From Pseudomonas sp. Choline-02u-1 (GTDB taxonomy: Bacteria; Pseudomonadota; Gammaproteobacteria; Pseudomonadales; Pseudomonadaceae), in assembly GCF_002836515.1 (NCBI RefSeq), contig NZ_PJBC01000007.1, positions 30,824 through 94,823 of the forward strand: a stretch of DNA of 64,000 nt. The letters run 5' to 3'. Both the position numbers and the translations under genes were made by a program. Below the pieces are notes generated by a model, which did no database searches, was not told the DNA's origin, and saw only the letters and a list, made by a program, of their open reading frames with translations. This document shows, one piece after another, positions 9,415-17,628 of this stretch. Each line of letters begins with the position of its first letter. The first letter of the stretch is position 1.

Positions 9415-10323
9415 TCAGACGCGAGCGGCGAAAAGTGCCTGATGCGCGCGGCACTGCTCGGCTGTCAGCATGAACACGCCATGCCCGCCGCGCTGGAACT
9501 CCAGCCAGGCGAAATCGACTTCCGGGTACAACGCCTCGACATGCACCTGGCTGTTCCCCACCTCGACGATCAGCAAGCCCTTCTCGGTCAGGTGGTCCGC
9601 TGCTTCGGCGAGCATGCGCCGGACCAGATTCAGACCATCATCACCGCAGGCCAGACCGAGTTCCGGCTCGTGCTGATATTCATCCGGCATGTCGGCGAAA
9701 TCTTCAGCGTCGACGTAGGGCGGGTTCGACACGATCAGATCGAAACGCTGACCCGGCAAGCCATCGAAACCATCACCCTGCACCGTGTAGACGCGCTCAT
9801 CAACGCCATGGCGCTCGATGTTCTGGTTGGCCACTTCCAACGCTTCAAATGACAAATCAGCGAGCACCACTTCGGCATTCTGGAACTCGTAGGCACAGGC
9901 GATACCGATGCAGCCGGAACCGGTACACAGGTCGAGAATCCTTGCCGGTTCGTTGCCGATCCACGGCGCGAAGCGGTTTTCAATCAGCTCGCCAATCGGC
10001 GAACGCGGGATCAGTACGCGCTGATCGACAATGAACGACATGCCGCAGAACCACGCTTCACCGAGCAGATAGGCGGTGGGCACGCGATCTTCGATACGGC
10101 GCTTGAGCATGCGCTGCAGATTGACCAGTTCGTCATCTTCCAGCGCACAATCGAGATAGCTGTCGGCGATTTCCCACGGCAGGTGCAAAGCGCCCAGAAC
10201 CAGCTGACGCGCCTCGTCCCAGGCGTTGTCGGTGCCATGGCCGAAAAACAGATCCTCCCCATGGAAGCGGCTGACGGCCCAACGGATGTGGTCGCGCAGG
10301 GTACGAAGTCGGGAAGTGATCAC
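9415..10323 (-). CDS. prmB: Ribosomal protein L3 glutamine N5-methyltransferase
   Basis: A class I SAM-dependent methyltransferase of 302 residues that methylates a glutamine of ribosomal protein L3. The SAM loop is [11 protein letters not shown] and the glutamine-binding motif is the intact [11 protein letters not shown]. The N-terminal helical domain ([19 protein letters not shown]) and the PrmB-type length separate it from PrmC. The start is GTG at 10321–10323; the only nearby ATG is out of frame. Confidence 0.92.
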   Translation of the reverse strand: MITSRLRTLRDHIRWAVSRFHGEDLFFGHGTDNAWDEARQLVLGALHLPWEIADSYLDCALEDDELVNLQRMLKRRIEDRVPTAYLLGEAWFCGMSFIVDQRVLIPRSPIGELIENRFAPWIGNEPARILDLCTGSGCIGIACAYEFQNAEVVLADLSFEALEVANQNIERHGVDERVYTVQGDGFDGLPGQRFDLIVSNPPYVDAEDFADMPDEYQHEPELGLACGDDGLNLVRRMLAEAADHLTEKGLLIVEVGNSQVHVEALYPEVDFAWLEFQRGGHGVFMLTAEQCRAHQALFAARV

Positions 10324-10562
10324 GGCATAGAACTCCAGAAAAAACGACTGGCGATTCTACCAGCCAAAACGCGCGACGACGACGCAGGAAAAACCGCGCG
10401 ACGACGGTAGGAGATTTCTTTTTTTTGCATCAGGCATTGAACGGAACGTGTAACTTGACAAGGCTGCAGGCCAAGAACGACGGCGCCTACGATGGTAGCG
10501 ATTCACAGAACCGCTCAGCCAGAGGACAATGTCGCAAAAGCCCCACCCCGAGGAGCCCCAGA

Positions 10563-11153
10563 ATGTCCGTTCCAAAAACGATGTTTCAACTCAGCGGTCG
10601 CGGTTACGCAGCGGCCACACTGAGCCATGCCACCGTGGTCATCATCGATGCCCAGAAGGAATACCTCAGTGGCCCACTGGCCCTGAGCGGCATGGACGCG
10701 GCCGTCGCGAACATCAAACAAGTGGTTGCCGCTGCCCGTGCCGCCGGTCGGCCGATCGTGCACGTGCGCCATCTCGGCACCGTTGGTGGCCTGTTCGACC
10801 CCCAGGGCGAACGTGGCGAATTCATCCCTGGCCTCGAACCGCAAGGTGATGAAACCATTATCGGCAAATTGCTGCCGAGCGCATTCCATGGCACCGAACT
10901 GCTCGAGCGCCTGCAGAACCTCGGCTCACTGGATCTGATCGTTTGCGGTTTCATGAGCCATTCCAGCGTCAGCACCACGGTGCGTGCGGCGAAGAACCTC
11001 GGTTTCCGCTGCACCCTGGTCGAAGATGCCTGTGCGACTCGCGACCTGCCGTTCAAGGGCGGCGTGCTCAGCGCCGAACGCGTGCAGGAAGCGGAAATGG
11101 CGATCATGGCCGACAACTTCGCCACCCTGGCCAGGACTCAGGATCTGATCTGA
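10563..11153 (+). CDS. Isochorismatase-fold (cysteine hydrolase) protein
   Basis: A 196-residue member of the isochorismatase-like hydrolase family. The ATG at 10563 follows GAGGAGCC; a longer frame to 10425 has no conserved residues. The Asp (VVIIDAQKEY) and Lys (IGKLLPSAFHGT) of the catalytic triad are present. The usual Cys after the GFMSH segment is replaced: the sequence reads GFMSHSSVSTT, with Ser in the nucleophile position. Either the chemistry does not need a thiol, as in true isochorismatases, or the enzyme is altered. Substrate unknown. Confidence 0.85.
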   Translation: MSVPKTMFQLSGRGYAAATLSHATVVIIDAQKEYLSGPLALSGMDAAVANIKQVVAAARAAGRPIVHVRHLGTVGGLFDPQGERGEFIPGLEPQGDETIIGKLLPSAFHGTELLERLQNLGSLDLIVCGFMSHSSVSTTVRAAKNLGFRCTLVEDACATRDLPFKGGVLSAERVQEAEMAIMADNFATLARTQDLI

Positions 11154-11164
11154 TCCTGCCCTTG

Positions 11165-11186
11165 GAGCGGCGCGTTGGCGCCGCTC
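11165..11186. terminator. GC hairpin after the isochorismatase-fold gene
   Basis: Perfect 9-bp stem GAGCGGCGC/GCGCCGCTC with a GTTG loop, 12 bases after the stop codon. There is no T-run, so it may only protect the mRNA 3' end. Confidence 0.5.
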
Positions 11187-11283
11187 ATCCGCTATATCCG
11201 CTGATTTGCCGCAAATGCCATAGCCTCAGGAACAACCCGGTCAACTCCCGGTCGAAGGGCCGATACCATTGAGGAAGGTCGGA

Positions 11284-11604
11284 ATGAAGTTATCCGATGG
11301 ATTTGACGCACGCCGTTTGCGGCCCAAAGGCCAAAGCAACTGGCGTTTTCGATTTGGCGCGGCGATCTCGGCCATTCTGGCGACGTTCGGCGTGCTGCTG
11401 GCGATGGCCGGCGCCGCCAGCCTGCTCGGCCGCCCGCCAGCGCTGGGTGACCTGAACGCCTCGCCACTGGGCTCGGCGATCATGCTCGCAGTCGGTTTGC
11501 TGTTTCTGTATTTCGGCGTTGCCCTGTGGCGCCGCTGCCGCCGTCGTGCGCGGCAATCGCGGGAATTGAACATGTCCCCGCATCTGATGAAAAAACATGA
11601 CTGA
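11284..11604 (+). CDS. Small inner-membrane protein, two helices
   Basis: A 106-residue protein. The ATG at 11284 follows a strong GAGGAAGG site; a five-codon-longer frame has no such site. It has two hydrophobic segments (ISAILATFGVLLAMAGAASL and SAIMLAVGLLFLYFGVAL) joined by a short polar loop. The ends are basic, with the arginine cluster WRRCRRRARQS after helix 2, so both probably face the cytoplasm. I recognise no family function. Confidence 0.75.
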   Translation: MKLSDGFDARRLRPKGQSNWRFRFGAAISAILATFGVLLAMAGAASLLGRPPALGDLNASPLGSAIMLAVGLLFLYFGVALWRRCRRRARQSRELNMSPHLMKKHD

Positions 11605-11607
11605 CCA

Positions 11608-11636
11608 ACGGCCTGGCTTTTAGCCGGGCCGTTTTC
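11608..11636 (+). terminator. Rho-independent terminator
   Basis: Stem ACGGCC-GGCT / AGCC-GGGCCGT followed by TTTT, 4 bases after the stop of the small membrane-protein gene. Confidence 0.75.
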
Positions 11637-11677
11637 TGTCGACTTGGGTAAACTGGCCGCCCTTCGCGGAGGCTGAC

Positions 11678-12235
11678 ATGCAAGACGACGATTTTTCTCT
11701 GTTCAAAAGTGCGATCCAGGGCGTCAAGCCGATCAAGCACGACCGCGCCGACACCGGCAAACCCAAGGCTGACCGCGCGCAGATCGCCAAGCTGCGTCAG
11801 TCCGCCACCGTGCGCAGCGACACCACCATCATTGACGGCCTCTCCGACCAGTTCGTGATCGATGTCGGCCCGGAAGACGAGTTGATGTGGTCCCGCGACG
11901 GCGTGCAGGAAAGCCAGATGCGCAAGCTCAAGGTCGGGCAGATCCCGTTCGAAGGCAGCCTCGACCTGCACGGCATGAGCGTGGAAAAGGCCCGGGAGAC
12001 GCTTTGGGCCTTTCTCGCCGAAGCGACCAAATTCGAAATCCGCTGCGTGCGCGTGACCCATGGCAAGGCTGTGCGCCTGGATGGCAAGCGGCCGATGATC
12101 AAAAGCCACGTGAACACCTGGCTGCGCCAGCATGCGCAAGTGCTCGGTTTCTGTTCCTGCCAGGCTCGCCACGGCGGCGCTGGCGCGGTTTATGTGATGC
12201 TCAAACGGACAATGATGGAAGGTCGCGACGAATAA
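11678..12235 (+). CDS. Smr-domain protein (YdaL/SmrA type)
   Basis: A stand-alone Smr-domain protein of 185 residues. After a charged N-terminal region of about 85 residues the Smr domain starts with [15 protein letters not shown] (the LDLHG motif). It contains [12 protein letters not shown], the counterpart of the HGKG motif, and ends with [12 protein letters not shown]. Stand-alone Smr proteins act as nucleic-acid nucleases, and some bacterial ones act in ribosome rescue. It lies 77 bases ahead of folE on the same strand. Confidence 0.88.
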   Translation: MQDDDFSLFKSAIQGVKPIKHDRADTGKPKADRAQIAKLRQSATVRSDTTIIDGLSDQFVIDVGPEDELMWSRDGVQESQMRKLKVGQIPFEGSLDLHGMSVEKARETLWAFLAEATKFEIRCVRVTHGKAVRLDGKRPMIKSHVNTWLRQHAQVLGFCSCQARHGGAGAVYVMLKRTMMEGRDE

Positions 12236-12312
12236 AGCCGTCACACCGAACTTGCAGGGTTGTGTCCGCCACCGTACCCTTGCCCTTTGCGAAAATCCCC
12301 ACAGGTAGTTTC

Positions 12313-12858
12313 ATGTCCCTGGAACAGAATTACACCGCGATTCTCGGCCAATTGGGCGAGGACGTGTCCCGCGAGGGCCTGCTCGACACGCCAAAGCGTG
12401 CCGCCAAAGCCATGCAGTATCTTTGCCGTGGTTATGCACAGACGCTCGAAGAGGTCACCAACGGTGCCCTGTTCAGCTCCGACAACAGCGAAATGGTGCT
12501 GGTCAAGGACATCGAGCTGTATTCGTTGTGCGAACATCACCTGCTGCCGTTCATCGGCAAGGCCCACGTTGCCTACATCCCGAGCGGCAAAGTGCTGGGC
12601 CTGTCGAAAGTCGCGCGGATCGTCGATATGTACGCCCGCCGTTTGCAGATTCAGGAAAACCTCAGCCGCCAGATCGCCGATGCGGTGATGCAAGTTACCG
12701 GCGCGCTGGGCGTGGCCGTGGTGATCGAAGCCAAACACATGTGCATGATGATGCGCGGCGTCGAAAAGCAGAATTCATCGATGATCACTTCGGTGATGCT
12801 CGGTGAATTCCGCGAAAACGCGGCAACCCGTAGCGAATTCCTCAGCCTCATCAAGTAA
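12313..12858 (+). CDS. folE: GTP cyclohydrolase I
   Basis: Converts GTP to 7,8-dihydroneopterin triphosphate plus formate, the entry step to folate and tetrahydropterins. The product is 181 residues from the ATG at 12313. The open frame reaches back to 11887, inside the Smr gene, but only from 12313 does the family sequence begin. The zinc ligands are all present: C73 and H76 in LCEHHLLPF and C144 in HMCMMMRG. A good terminator follows. Confidence 0.95.
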   Translation: MSLEQNYTAILGQLGEDVSREGLLDTPKRAAKAMQYLCRGYAQTLEEVTNGALFSSDNSEMVLVKDIELYSLCEHHLLPFIGKAHVAYIPSGKVLGLSKVARIVDMYARRLQIQENLSRQIADAVMQVTGALGVAVVIEAKHMCMMMRGVEKQNSSMITSVMLGEFRENAATRSEFLSLIK

Positions 12859-12875
12859 TTCGCGACAGAAAAGAG

Positions 12876-12900
12876 CCGGCGTTGATCGCCGGTTTTTTTT
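12876..12900 (+). terminator. Rho-independent terminator of folE
   Basis: Stem CCGGCG/CGCCGG with a TTGAT loop, followed by eight T residues, 18 bases after the folE stop. Confidence 0.9.
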
Positions 12901-12961
12901 CGCCAGTGAAAAATCGGGTAAGCTGCGCGCCTTTCTTTATTCGCACCGTGAGGCTTTCAAC

Positions 12962-13333
12962 GTGTTCGTCAAAGCGCTTCGTGTCGGCCTCGGCCAACTG
13001 GTTATCTTCGCCGACTTCATCACCCGCCCGGGCAAGAAACAACGCCCCGCCGCCGCTCAGGCGCAAGTCGACGCCGCCGCCAAGGATCTGACTCTGTATC
13101 AGTTCCACGCCTGCCCGTTTTGTGTGAAGACCCGCCGCGCCCTGCATCGCCTTAATGTACCGGTGGCGCTTAAAGATGCAAAAAACAATGAGCTGGACCG
13201 CCAGACCCTGCTGGAACAGGGCGGCCGCATCAAGGTGCCTTGCCTGCGGATTGAAGAGAATGGCCAGACGACCTGGATGTATGAGTCCAAGGTGATCATT
13301 GATTATCTGGACAAGCGGTTCGCCGCGGTCTGA
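12962..13333 (+). CDS. Glutaredoxin/GST N-terminal-fold protein
   Basis: A 123-residue thioredoxin-fold protein starting at GTG 12962. A hydrophobic N-terminus (VFVKALRVGLGQLVIFADFI) may be a membrane-proximal helix. The redox motif is HACPFCVKTRRALH, followed by the cis-proline segment KVPCLRIEE and the ESKVIIDYLDKRF end typical of GST N-domains. It probably reduces disulfides or glutathione adducts, and no C-terminal GST domain is present. A longer frame overlaps folE and is not supported. Confidence 0.82.
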   Translation: MFVKALRVGLGQLVIFADFITRPGKKQRPAAAQAQVDAAAKDLTLYQFHACPFCVKTRRALHRLNVPVALKDAKNNELDRQTLLEQGGRIKVPCLRIEENGQTTWMYESKVIIDYLDKRFAAV

Positions 13334-13391
13334 TGTGGTTGGGCTTTGGCTGATTACTCCATCGCTGGCAAGCCAGTACTCAGACAAAAAT

Positions 13392-13420
13392 AAACCGGCC
13401 CTCAGGCCGGTTTGTTATTT
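13392..13420. terminator. Bidirectional terminator
   Basis: Perfect 9-bp stem AAACCGGCC/GGCCGGTTT with a CTCA loop, and T-rich sequence on both outgoing sides. It lies between the convergent glutaredoxin-like and aminotransferase genes. Confidence 0.85.
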
Positions 13421-14587
13421 TCAGGCCGCCCTCTCCAATTGCGCCCGACGCACGACTGCCGCTAACCGCTTCAACCCTTCATCCAGCCGCGCTGGATCGA
13501 TGTGGCTGAAATTCAAGCGCAAATGTCCGTGATGCGCGTCCGGCTCGGGAAAAAACGGCTCACCCGGCATGAACGCCACATCATTGGCCAATGCCTCATT
13601 GAGCAACGACCGCGTGTCCAGCGGTTGCTTTAACGTCAGCCAGAAAAACAGCCCGCCCTGAGGCGTTTCCCAATCTGCCAAGTCAGCAAAGTGCTGTTCC
13701 AGTACCGCCTGGAAGGCATCGCGCCGCTGCCGGTAAAACTCGCGCAGCTCGCTTAAATGCTGTTGATATTTCTCCGAGCCGATCCATTGCAGCGCCTGCC
13801 ACTGGCCGATGCGATTGGTGTGCAAATCGGCCGACTGCTTGAGTTTCAGCAGATGGGGAAACAGGTCGGGGCTGGCGATCAGATAGCCGACGCGCAATCC
13901 CGGCAGCAGGGTTTTCGACACGGTGCCGGTGTAGATCCAACTGGCGCTTTGCAAGCGGCCGGCGATCGGTCTGGCGCTGGCGCCGTCGAACGTCAGTTCG
14001 CGGTAGGGTTCGTCTTCGATCAGCGTCACGCCGAATTCATCAAGCAACGCAGCGACGGCGGCACGCTTGGCTTCGCTGTAGCGCACGGCAGACGGGTTCT
14101 GGAATGTCGGGATCAGGTAGATGAATGCGGGACGATGCCGCTCCAGGCGCTCGCGCAATTGCGCCAGATTCGGGCCGTCGACCTCTTGCGCGACGGTCAG
14201 GCAGCCGGCGCCGAACAGCTGGAATATCTGCAGCGCGGCGAGATAGGTCGGCGCTTCGAGCAAGATCTCCGTGCCCTTGTCGATATACAACTTGGCTACC
14301 AGATCCAGGGTTTGCTGCGAGCCGCTGACTACCAGCACCTGACTCGCCTGGCATTCAAGTCCGATCGCCCTCGCCTCCGCCGCCAAGGCTTCACGCAACG
14401 CCGGTTCGCCTTCGCTCATACCGTACTGGCCGAGCGAAAGCGGCATGTCGGCCCACTCGACTTTCGGCAGCATGGCCTCGGCGGGCAAGCCACCGGCAAA
14501 CGACATCACCTCCGGCCGCTGGGCGGCAGCAAGGATTTCGCGGATCAAAGAACTTTTAAGGCGCGTGACACGTTCGGAAAAAGCCAT
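13421..14587 (-). CDS. PLP-dependent class I/II aminotransferase
   Basis: A 388-residue fold-type I aminotransferase without the N-terminal helix-turn-helix of MocR regulators. The ATG at 14585–14587 begins MAFSERVTRLKSSLIREIL; the longer frame crosses the operator region and is rejected. The PLP lysine is in GTVSKTLLPGLRVGY, the N-x-D/Y region in EDEPYRELTF, and the substrate-carboxylate Arg in GHLRLNFSH. It resembles 2-aminoadipate/aromatic-type aminotransferases; the substrate is not decided. It is divergent from a MarR gene with operators between them. Confidence 0.88.
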   Translation of the reverse strand: MAFSERVTRLKSSLIREILAAAQRPEVMSFAGGLPAEAMLPKVEWADMPLSLGQYGMSEGEPALREALAAEARAIGLECQASQVLVVSGSQQTLDLVAKLYIDKGTEILLEAPTYLAALQIFQLFGAGCLTVAQEVDGPNLAQLRERLERHRPAFIYLIPTFQNPSAVRYSEAKRAAVAALLDEFGVTLIEDEPYRELTFDGASARPIAGRLQSASWIYTGTVSKTLLPGLRVGYLIASPDLFPHLLKLKQSADLHTNRIGQWQALQWIGSEKYQQHLSELREFYRQRRDAFQAVLEQHFADLADWETPQGGLFFWLTLKQPLDTRSLLNEALANDVAFMPGEPFFPEPDAHHGHLRLNFSHIDPARLDEGLKRLAAVVRRAQLERAA

Positions 14588-14620
14588 GGGGGTCACCGTA
14601 GCAAGGCAGGCAGAAAATGA

Positions 14621-14635
14621 GTCAAACTGTTTGAC
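14621..14635. promoter_or_regulatory. Operator 1, GTCAA-N5-TTGAC
   Basis: Perfect 15-base palindrome GTCAAACTGTTTGAC in the 81-base gap between the divergent aminotransferase and MarR genes, 33 bases upstream of the aminotransferase ATG. Confidence 0.7.
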
Positions 14636-14662
14636 TGAAATTACGACAGCGCGAGCGAGTAC

Positions 14663-14677
14663 GTCAACATGCTTGAC
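14663..14677. promoter_or_regulatory. Operator 2, overlapping the MarR start codon
   Basis: GTCAACATGCTTGAC has the same GTCAA-N5-TTGAC half-sites, exactly 42 bases (about four helical turns) from operator 1. It overlaps the MarR ATG (14669–14671), which would suit autorepression. Confidence 0.65.
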
Positions 14678-15115
14678 CTTAAAAATCCGACCAGCCAACA
14701 ACACGCGATGGAAGCGTTTTTCTTCGGCTATCAGGCGTTCACTGCCAAGGCGGACGAAATGCTCGAGCGCCGCGGACTGTCGCGGGTGCATCAGCGCATC
14801 GTGTTTTTCATCGCGCGCTACCCGAACCTCAGCGTGAAAGAGCTGCTGGCCCTACTGGGCGTGAGCAAACAGGCGTTGAACATGCCACTGCGCCAGTTGC
14901 AGGAAATGCATCTGGTCGACAGCGTGGCGTCGCAGACCGACAAGCGTAAGCGCCTGCTTGAGCTGACCGCAGAAGGCGCAAAGTTTGAACAGGCGCTGCG
15001 CCGTGAGCAGGTGAAATTGCTGGAGCGCGTTTTTGCCGAGGCTGGGGAAGCGGCGGTGAGTGGTTGGCTCGCGGTGAATCTGGCGCTAGGAGGAAGTCAG
15101 ACACATCTTGAGTGA
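14669..15115 (+). CDS. MarR-family transcriptional regulator
   Basis: A 148-residue winged-helix regulator. Helix-turn-helix: SVKELLALLGVSKQALNMPLR; wing: VASQTDKRKRLLELT. The remaining N- and C-terminal helices would form the dimer. Its start codon lies within a palindrome repeated upstream, so it most likely represses itself and the divergent aminotransferase and is released by a small ligand. The ligand cannot be told from sequence. Confidence 0.88.
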   Translation: MLDLKNPTSQQHAMEAFFFGYQAFTAKADEMLERRGLSRVHQRIVFFIARYPNLSVKELLALLGVSKQALNMPLRQLQEMHLVDSVASQTDKRKRLLELTAEGAKFEQALRREQVKLLERVFAEAGEAAVSGWLAVNLALGGSQTHLE

Positions 15116-15123
15116 CGGGACCG

Positions 15124-15149
15124 CCCTTCGCGAGCCGGCTCGCGAAGGG
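15124..15149. repeat. 26-base perfect palindrome (REP-like)
   Basis: Arms cccttcgcgagcc and ggctcgcgaaggg are exactly complementary with no loop. It lies 9 bases after the MarR stop and its core (ttcgcgag/ctcgcgaa) matches the REP family elsewhere in the window. It may end MarR transcription. Confidence 0.7.
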
Positions 15150-15201
15150 AGCCATATATCCCTATCAGCAAAAAAATCGGCGACAAACCCCAAAACAATA
15201 T

Positions 15202-15229
15202 TTGCTTTATTTGTACACAAAAGCATAAT
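15202..15229 (+). promoter_or_regulatory. Promoter with TTGTACACAA operator for the NCS2 permease
   Basis: A -35-like TTGCTT (15202–15207) and a -10-like CATAAT (15224–15229) are 16 bases apart. The decamer TTGTACACAA fills the spacer at 15211–15220. The same decamer occurs in the uraH/puuE promoter region. The layout fits repression by a purine-responsive GntR-type protein, which is inferred. Confidence 0.55.
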
Positions 15230-15282
15230 CCACTGCGTGCGAGTTCCTGACTACACGGTCAACAAATTCGCGTATGCCTCAA

Positions 15283-15315
15283 AGGGCCGCTGCCACCCCT
15301 CATGGGTCCGGCCCT
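15283..15315 (+). promoter_or_regulatory. Structured 5' leader, candidate NMT1-type xanthine riboswitch
   Basis: A compact two-stem RNA. The outer stem AGGGCCG/CGGCCCT pairs 15283–15289 with 15309–15315. The inner stem ACCC/GGGT pairs 15295–15298 with 15304–15307 around a CTCAT loop. An asymmetric internal loop has CTGCC on one side and a single C on the other. It lies 36 bases before the GTG of a purine-type permease. From memory this shape resembles the small NMT1 xanthine/urate riboswitch class; I could not run a covariance model. Confidence 0.45.
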
Positions 15316-15350
15316 GGAAATAACAATAAAACTCTTGAGGAGTACTCGCT

Positions 15351-16700
15351 GTGGAAAGCCGCAAATCCGAAGCACCGCCGCTCGAGCTCACGCCGCCATT
15401 ACGCAATGGCCTGCTGGAGCGTCTGTTCAAACTCAGCTTGCATGGCACCACGGTGAAGACCGAGCTGATTGCCGGTCTGACAACCTTCATCACCATGGCT
15501 TACATCATTTTCGTCAACCCGAACATCATGGCCGATGCCGGCATCGATCACGGTGCAGCCTTCGTCGCCACCTGTATCGCCGCCGCGCTCGGCTGCCTGT
15601 TGATGGGCCTTTACGCGAACTGGCCGGTGGGCCTGGCGCCGGGTATGGGCCTCAATGCTTTCTTCACCTACACCGTCGTCGGCACCATGGGCTACAACTG
15701 GGAAACCGCCCTCGGCGCGGTGTTCGTCTCGGGCGTGCTGTTCATGTTCCTGACCTTTTCGCGGATTCGCGAATGGCTGCTCAACAGCATTCCGGTCAGC
15801 CTGCGTTTTGCGATGGGCGCCGGGGTCGGTCTGTTCCTGGGCCTGATCGGTCTGAAGACCGCCGGTATCGTTGTCGACAGCCCGGCCACGCTGATCAAAC
15901 TCGGCTCGCTGCGCGAACCCGGCCCGCTGCTCGCGGCGATCTGCTTTTTGATGATCGCGATCCTCAGCTATCACCGCGTGTTTGGCGCGATCCTGATCAG
16001 CATCATCACTGTCACCCTCGCTGGCTGGGGCCTGGGCCTCGTCCACTACCAGGGCATCATGTCTGCGCCGCCGAGCCTGGCACCCACCTGGATGGCGATG
16101 AACGTCGCCGGCGTATTCAATGTCAGCATGATCAGCGTGGTGCTCGCCTTTCTCTTCGTGCACATGTTCGACACCGCCGGCACGCTGATGGGCGTGGCCC
16201 AGCGCGCCAACCTGGTCAACCCTGATGGTCGTATCGAAAACCTCTCCCGCGCGATGAAAGCCGACAGTGCTTCCAGCGTTTTCGGCGCGGTGGTCGGTGT
16301 TCCGCCAGTGACAAGTTATGTCGAAAGTGCCGCTGGCGTCGCCGCTGGTGGTCGGACTGGTCTTACCGCCGTCACCGTAGGTGTGCTATTTATAGCGGCG
16401 ATGTTTTTCGCACCGCTGGCCGGCATGATTCCCGCGTATGCCACCGCTGGTGCACTGATTTACGTGGCAATGCTGATGATGGGCGGCATGGCCCACATCG
16501 AATGGGACGAAGCCACTGACGCGATTCCGGCCATCGTCACCGCGATCATGATGCCGCTGACCTTTTCGGTCGCCGACGGCATTGCACTGGGCTTCATCAC
16601 CTACGTGGCATTGAAGGCCGGTACCGGCAAGTACAAGGAAATTTCCGTCAGCCTGTGGGTGCTCTGCGCGATCTTCATCGCCAAGTTCATCTTTCTGTAA
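15351..16700 (+). CDS. NCS2-family purine permease (AzgA type)
   Basis: An inner-membrane transporter of 449 residues, starting at GTG 15351 after TTGAGGAGT. The AzgA-type signatures are visible: GLTTFITMAYIIFVNPNIM near residue 45, APGMGLNAFFTYTVV, and the substrate/ion motif MFDTAGTLMGVA, with about 14 hydrophobic segments. The subgroup carries adenine, guanine and hypoxanthine. The leader with operator and folded RNA suggests control by purine degradation products. A LysE gene follows after a terminator. Confidence 0.88.
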   Translation: MESRKSEAPPLELTPPLRNGLLERLFKLSLHGTTVKTELIAGLTTFITMAYIIFVNPNIMADAGIDHGAAFVATCIAAALGCLLMGLYANWPVGLAPGMGLNAFFTYTVVGTMGYNWETALGAVFVSGVLFMFLTFSRIREWLLNSIPVSLRFAMGAGVGLFLGLIGLKTAGIVVDSPATLIKLGSLREPGPLLAAICFLMIAILSYHRVFGAILISIITVTLAGWGLGLVHYQGIMSAPPSLAPTWMAMNVAGVFNVSMISVVLAFLFVHMFDTAGTLMGVAQRANLVNPDGRIENLSRAMKADSASSVFGAVVGVPPVTSYVESAAGVAAGGRTGLTAVTVGVLFIAAMFFAPLAGMIPAYATAGALIYVAMLMMGGMAHIEWDEATDAIPAIVTAIMMPLTFSVADGIALGFITYVALKAGTGKYKEISVSLWVLCAIFIAKFIFL

Positions 16701-16727
16701 GCGCTGCGCGGTTAAGGCTTCAACACA

Positions 16728-16754
16728 GCCTCACCCTTACGGGGTGGGGCTTTT
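16728..16754 (+). terminator. Rho-independent terminator of the NCS2 permease
   Basis: Stem GCCTCACCC/GGGTGGGGC (one T·G pair) followed by TTTT. Confidence 0.8.
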
Positions 16755-16786
16755 GCACATCTCGATAACAACAAAGGAGCAAAACG

Positions 16787-17416
16787 ATGAGTCTGGAAAC
16801 CTGGCTGCTGTTCAGTGGTGCTGCACTGGTGGTGATCCTGATACCGGGGCCGCTCTCGTTGCTGATGATCAGCAACAGCCTGAACTACGGCTTGCGTCGT
16901 TCCTACCCGGCATTTCTGGGTGGTGTGACGGCGTCAATCTGCCTGCTCAGTGCGTCGGCATTGGGGCTTGGCGCATTGCTGCTAGCCTCGGAACAACTGT
17001 TCAGCGCCCTGAAAATCGTTGGCGCGCTGTATCTGTTCTACCTCGCCTGGCAGAGCTGGCAACAGTCACGCCAGCCATCGGTCGGGGCCGACGTCCCGCA
17101 AACGGCGCCCGTGCCACGCTTTCGCGCACTGTTCACCCGTGCCTTCGTGCTGGGCGCGAGCAACCCGAAAGACATCCTGTTTTTCGCCGCGTTCCTGCCG
17201 CAGTTCCTCAGCGCCGAGCAACCTTTCCTGCCGCAACTGCTGGTGATGATCGCCACCTGGACCGTGCTGGACCTGCTGTGCAAACTGGCCTACGGCCTCG
17301 GGGCCCACGCCGCCGCGCGTTACCTGCGCAGCGGCAAGGGCCAGAGCTGGTTCAACCGCATCAGTGCGGGTCTGTTCGGCGGTGCCGGCGCCGCGTCGTT
17401 GCTCAGCAGCCACTGA
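16787..17416 (+). CDS. LysE/RhtB-family exporter
   Basis: A 209-residue membrane exporter with six hydrophobic segments, starting at ATG after AAAGGAGC. The LysE hallmark IPGPLSLLMISNSLNYGLRR is near residue 20 and LYLFYLAWQSWQ near residue 80. The C-terminal half has the usual SNPKDILFFAAFLPQF. The family exports amino acids or related metabolites. No regulator adjoins it, so the substrate is unknown. Confidence 0.88.
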   Translation: MSLETWLLFSGAALVVILIPGPLSLLMISNSLNYGLRRSYPAFLGGVTASICLLSASALGLGALLLASEQLFSALKIVGALYLFYLAWQSWQQSRQPSVGADVPQTAPVPRFRALFTRAFVLGASNPKDILFFAAFLPQFLSAEQPFLPQLLVMIATWTVLDLLCKLAYGLGAHAAARYLRSGKGQSWFNRISAGLFGGAGAASLLSSH

Positions 17417-17449
17417 GATCCTTGACCGCGTCGCGGTCTATCGAACCCC

Positions 17450-17486
17450 CGCCAGTCTGACTTGAACTGTTCAGTTCAGGCTGGCG
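17450..17486. terminator. Hairpin downstream of lysE-type gene
   Basis: Outer stem CGCCAG/CTGGCG (17450–17455 with 17481–17486) and inner stem TGAACT/AGTTCA with a GTTC loop. There is no clear T-run. It separates the exporter from the toxin-like gene. Confidence 0.5.
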
Positions 17487-17628
17487 CTCTCCTCGCCTGT
17501 CGGCAATTCCCGACTCTCCTGCAGGCCGCGCAATACACCGCAACAACCCGTTGATATACATGCTTGGAACGCTCCTCGTACTATCTCGGCGTGTTTTTAC
17601 GACAACCCGCCAGAACAAGGACGTTCAC

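Noticed and set aside
15116..15350. Classical guanine/adenine riboswitch before the NCS2 permease
   Set aside because: The three-way junction with its conserved loop–loop sequences is absent; only the smaller two-stem element is present.
16744..17460. 238-codon frame overlapping the LysE-type exporter in another phase
   Set aside because: The LysE frame has the ribosome site, the family motif and membrane helices; this one is Arg/Pro-rich shadow.
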